Below, in pieces: positions 60,585 to 64,000 of a stretch of 64,000 nucleotides of DNA. Source of the stretch: Heterobilharzia americana (taxonomy: Eukaryota > Platyhelminthes > Trematoda > Strigeidida > Schistosomatidae); assembly GCA_944470555.2 (NCBI GenBank), contig OX104130.1, positions 64,671,160 through 64,735,159 on the forward strand, written 5' to 3'. The notes beneath the pieces are model-generated. The model had not been told where the DNA came from. It saw only the letters and a list, made by a program, of their open reading frames with translations, and did no database searches. Numbering within the stretch: position 1 is the first letter of the stretch; every line of letters starts with the position of its first letter. The position numbers and the translations under genes were made by a program.

Positions 60585-60870
60585 GGCGTCCACGTGACAA
60601 CAGAAGCCAGTGGTTGGAGACGCTAGGCGATATGGCTCTGAAACGATGTCAGTGGTGCAGATGTATTTATATTTTATCTTAACCGCTAAGCTGAATTCAG
60701 CATTTAGCCATTCCTCCTTCCCCCCTTTTATTGCCTTCTACTGTTTTCGAATGATTTTTCTGTTTATCTTCATCTTTCATCTCATTACTTTATTACTTGT
60801 TGTGCTGATTTGAGGTCTGGTAACTTGGACTGTTGGGCAGTAATGTCTAGTTCTATGTTGATATTGACTG
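60585..60870 (+). mobile_element. LINE family B, 3'-end fragment (second)
   Basis: GGTTGGAGACGCTAGGCGAT followed by ATGGCTCTGAAACGATGTCA encodes W-R-R/E-T-L-G-D-M-A-type residues and C-Q-W-C-R-C-I-Y, the C-terminus of the family B protein (compare D-M-A-E-N-R-L near 43640). The T-rich 3' UTR with ATTACTTGTTGTGCTGATTT and GGTCTGGTAACTTGGACTG resembles that of the 40645 copy. Confidence 0.65.
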
Positions 60871-60954
60871 GATTAATTGGAAAGAAGTTTAAACCAACAA
60901 GGAGGAATTCAGTGCAGGGTGGAAAAAGAAAAAACAATCCGGCTGCGATCCAAA

Positions 60955-61200
60955 TTAGACCTTGTAGCTAAGTTGGTAGAGTATCGGGTTGGAATCCCCA
61001 GTGGTCGCTGGTTCGAACCCAGTCGCGGTCAAAATTTTCATTTCACCTTCAATCACCAACCAGTATCAACAATGAGTAATGTAAGAGTAGAGATTAGTCA
61101 CTCTGTACAATTCTACCATAACTTCTTTGTTCGGTGTTTCACACAATGAAACAGTATTATTTACTGCGTGATGTCTCGCACAAAACTTACTGTTCATAGT
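60955..61200 (+). mobile_element. tRNA-derived SINE, copy 2
   Basis: The head at about 60958-61030 folds like a tRNA: acceptor ends GACC/GGTC, TAGCTAAGTTGGTAGAGTA as A box and D arm, GGGTTGGAATCCCC as anticodon stem and loop, and a perfect T arm (CTGG-TTCGAAC-CCAG). The non-tRNA tail AAATTTTCATTTCACC, followed by TTCACACAATGAAACAGTAT, is shared with copies at 2608-2885 and 35190. This is a SINE head, not a functional tRNA gene. Confidence 0.75.
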
Positions 61201-63004
61201 TGTGTCAAAGAAAAAACTATAACTTTAATACCCTGTTTCTATAATTCTGTCAATCAGTTACAACAATAGAATGTATCAATAAACTATATGAAAGGGGAAA
61301 AATTCACAGAACTGTTAAAAACTGCTTAACACGGGCAAAGACGCTAAGCAACTAAAATGCAAGCAGACAGGCAAGAATTATGCGCTTCTAATTAAAACTG
61401 TCAAAAGAAGATAGATTAGCAGTCTTCAAAACATCAAAAATCACCGAAATGCAACACATGGAAGAAAAAGGAGTTTTCAGCCGAAAACACTGACGTCAGT
61501 AATGAAACATCATCAAAGATCGATAATACAGAGTGGGTTATCAGTTTTCCAAGTTCAACAGAAATGAATATGCTAGAGGGATGACTTCACTTTAATGTAG
61601 CCGTAAAAGAGCTGAAATCTCATTCATACGATAGAAATAGCATTCATTTCATTGGACGTTTGTAGAAGAGGTACAAGCGCAATTTGGACTCGAAAAAAGA
61701 AATGCACGCGGTGATCACATACACTTTCATGCGGTAGGCAATGAGCTACACCTATCTAAGGATAATACTTGGCTTTGTAGACCTCAGTATATGGAACGAA
61801 GTTAGAACACATGACCCATCGCTTGAAAGTCAAGTGCCAAGACTAATGAGCCGTAGTTCCACCCAATGTGAACTAACCTCGAGGAGAGAAAAGAAAGTTA
61901 AAGATTTACAAAGACTAGAAATGGGAGCTCCGGAAAGCCTTAAAAGTGACAAGAACGCAGTAAATTCCAAAACGGATGCAAGTAACTCATTAGAGATTTT
62001 GGAAAAGTATGATTTCATGATATAAGTTAACAAGCACATGAAAACATAGCAGTATGAAGAAACTAAAATCCGTTTGGTACAATGATGAATAAGGTCAAGA
62101 AATTCTCAGTGACACCATTACGCCGAACAAAACCGTTTCCAGATGTCTAAATGCCCTTGTTTAGTGCTTAAAACTAATAATCTCAGTAAGACATACGGTA
62201 CTTATGAAGATTTTTTTAAAGGTTATCATAGTTAGCTTTAAGCACATTTCAGAAACTTATGAGTTAACGAAATATTTAGCCGCAGCACTAAATTAAGAAA
62301 TTGTTCAAAAGTTAGGCTGAATGAACCTTATAAGCTAAAACAATGACTAAATGATCTGTAATCAGATGATTACCAAATAGTTATTTTGGTGTAGCCCTTC
62401 TGTAATAAACAGACTAGTACAACTCAATCTGGTACATTTTTATGTGCTAAGCTAAATGAAAACTTGTGATATTACTCGGGTGCACAGACTATGATAGGTA
62501 AAGCAGGACATGAACCCGAGACTGATCGTTTGAAAGTAAAACACTTGACCCAACCAAGTACATCTCTACACTAACGTGCTAATCAATACAAATTTAAAGG
62601 CAGTAGGGGATGGCCTAAACTGTGACTAGGAACTCGGGCTCAGAACCAAGCTACTAAATCAACAGATCACCAATTTTCACACTCATAGCAGAAATAAACA
62701 TAGATAGCTGAGAAAAACCTTCTCTTAGAACATTTATTTCCTCCCAAAAAGGAGTACATTTGAAGTACGTGCATTCACAATGTTAAAGTCAAACTAAAAT
62801 GATAGAAAATAGTCGCACATCCCATCCAATTTACTAATGAGCCACGCGAAACAAACTGAGGTAAGCAGGATTAAAAGGTGCAGGGATGCTAGCCCACCAG
62901 GTACCACAAAAAATGTAAGCGTACGAATGAATTCGAAGACTGCAGGCCGTTAACACATGTGCCAGTCAAAATACACTTGGTGAAACATTTACATGTATCT
63001 GTGA

Positions 63005-64000
63005 TATCTTACGCAAATGCTACCTTGAACGGTAGTCGAGCTTGGATATCACAATAACCTAATGAGCTACACAAGCTACAACAATTGTTCCATCGAGGGC
63101 TTACCATGCTGGAGATGTCTGGTTTGACAAAAAGCAGTCACGGTTGTAATGCAAACTATCACACTAGTATGCGGGTCCGAGCGTGAAGTCGTACTGGTGG
63201 CTGACTGATTGTGTAACAGCACTAAGGTGGTTTCTTTGGATGACCAGCAGTGCCACGCTGGTGCTTTCATCCGTATGGGAAGGGAGACCTAGAAAATGTT
63301 GGCTCCAAAAAGAGTACACTAGACTCTGCTCATGGTCTTCCGGTACCGACGGTATGGGTTTTCTCTCTGTGACGTTAAAACAATCAAACCTCATACCGAC
63401 AATCTTAAAAAAGCTGTGTGACGGGCCTCAAGTAGATATCCCAAGGGTTCTGCGAGCACAAGTACCTTAAGAAGAAATAGCCTTTCACGGTGTGAGCAGC
63501 TGAGAAGTGTCAACCGTCCGCACGTATCTAGTAGTACTCAAGTCTCAATCAAACATAACCTAACCTCTTCAATTCTACCTACTTTGCCTCCACCTCCTAA
63601 TACAACTAGCAAGCCCTTCACTCTACGACCATTTCCAACGATCTGAGTCATCGAAAACTTGTTCCTAGTCTCCTGACACCCTGCCCGCCATCGATTTCAT
63701 GCAAGAACTGTCAGCGTCCAAACTCAATGACAAAACGGACAGCCACCATCGCTCGCCAGAACTCGGGAGTCTCGAGCCACAGATGTATGCTTTGTTTCTG
63801 AGACACGTATACAGAACCCGAGTGTAATTATTAGTTTGTCTTCACCTGGTCATTGTCGTGAATCTTTAAAACTCACCTTACGAGTATATGAAGACCCAAT
63901 GAACTCGCTGGTAAAGGCATAACATTGAGTTATAGGTCTGAAAGTGTGCTTCTCGACTGGATAACAGTCAACATTCGCTTATGTTCTGTTCGACTGAATA
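63005..64000 (+). mobile_element. LINE family B, 5' leader and start of endonuclease, cut by window end
   Basis: Matches the 40649 copy in order: a GAGCTTGGATATCACA leader, GCGTGAAGTCGTACTGGTGG, a CACGGTGTGAGCAGCTGAGA stretch, CCTAACCTCTTCAATTCTAC, then the endonuclease start with L-T-L-R-V-Y-like (63875) and V-L-L-D-W segments (63950). Frames are broken by stops. The element runs off the end of the window; RT is not visible. Confidence 0.75.

Larger units (their letters stand above)
59212..64000. other. Upstream sorting-nexin intron(s), to window end
   Basis: No further sorting-nexin exon was found by motif search for PX features (R-R-F-S-D-F, V-P-P-x-P). It holds a LINE 3' end, a SINE copy and a LINE 5' leader, listed separately. 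The stretch 59803-59865 (minus) reads ESFDRISDCELLNKMQSVL after a TTTCAG, but has no usable donor in the right phase. 61210-62990 has short SINE-like remnants only (a tRNA-like motif near 61800-61850 and 62480-62560, minus). Confidence 0.5.

Noticed and set aside
60958..61030. tRNA gene on the plus strand
   Set aside because: It folds well but shares a downstream tail with other dispersed copies, as expected of a SINE.
61741..62025. 94-codon open frame (MSYTYLRIILGFVDLSIWNE...)
   Set aside because: The R-T-H-D-P-S-L-E-S-Q-V part is a translation of a tRNA-like SINE remnant also seen elsewhere; no domain, no splice context.
1..64000. CRISPR arrays, operons, phage or prokaryotic mobile islands
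   Set aside because: No regularly spaced repeats, no dense coding and no ribosome-binding pattern; the window is clearly a eukaryotic gene landscape.

Overview
This is eukaryotic, AT-rich, intron-rich DNA, most probably from a schistosome blood fluke or close relative. The evidence is short exons with GT..AG junctions and very long introns, no bacterial-style gene packing, and a mobile-element set I associate with Schistosoma: RTE-type and EN+RT LINEs, Penelope-like elements with a GIY-YIG domain, and tRNA-derived SINEs of the Sm-alpha type carrying relics of a hammerhead ribozyme. Species assignment is from memory of those families; nothing was searched.

Two host genes are supported, arranged tail to tail. 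On the + strand, five exons (about 975-1122, 12177-12282, 15859-16032, 25031-25123, 27112-27270) join in phase into the C-terminal ~225 residues of a WD40-repeat protein, spread over 26 kb; its 5' part lies before the window. On the - strand, seven exons (59211-59172, 58463-58449, 52307-52214, 51081-50876, 50184-50035, 47651-47499, 45477-45427) join in phase into the C-terminal BAR domain of a sorting nexin of the SNX1/SNX2 (Vps5) type. One of these is a 15-nt micro-exon and one a 40-nt exon. The PX-domain exons should lie beyond 59211, partly or wholly outside the window. Together the supported exons are under 2% of the sequence.

The rest is intron or intergenic DNA rich in decayed mobile elements. 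Intron 1 of the WD40 gene (1123-12176) has a tRNA-like SINE, a TA microsatellite and an Sm-alpha-like element with a mutated hammerhead core. The next introns hold a second hammerhead relic, an inverted pair of SINE-like repeats, an RTE fragment and a small inverted-repeat element. The intergenic stretch (27271-45426) holds a second copy of that inverted-repeat element, an RTE 3' fragment, a nearly complete Penelope-like element, a GIY-YIG fragment of another Penelope lineage, and a ~3 kb decayed EN+RT LINE. The sorting-nexin introns hold a cleanly bounded 5'-truncated RTE insertion with a 9-bp target duplication, several LINE pieces, and a second tRNA-like SINE. The window ends inside another copy of the LINE 5' region.

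The most interesting points are the micro-exon in a conserved retromer BAR gene, two hammerhead relics that share the same core substitutions, three RTE copies that share the same frame break, and a short TIR element family with two divergent copies. I saw no CRISPR array, operon or other prokaryotic system, and no convincing new multi-gene system.
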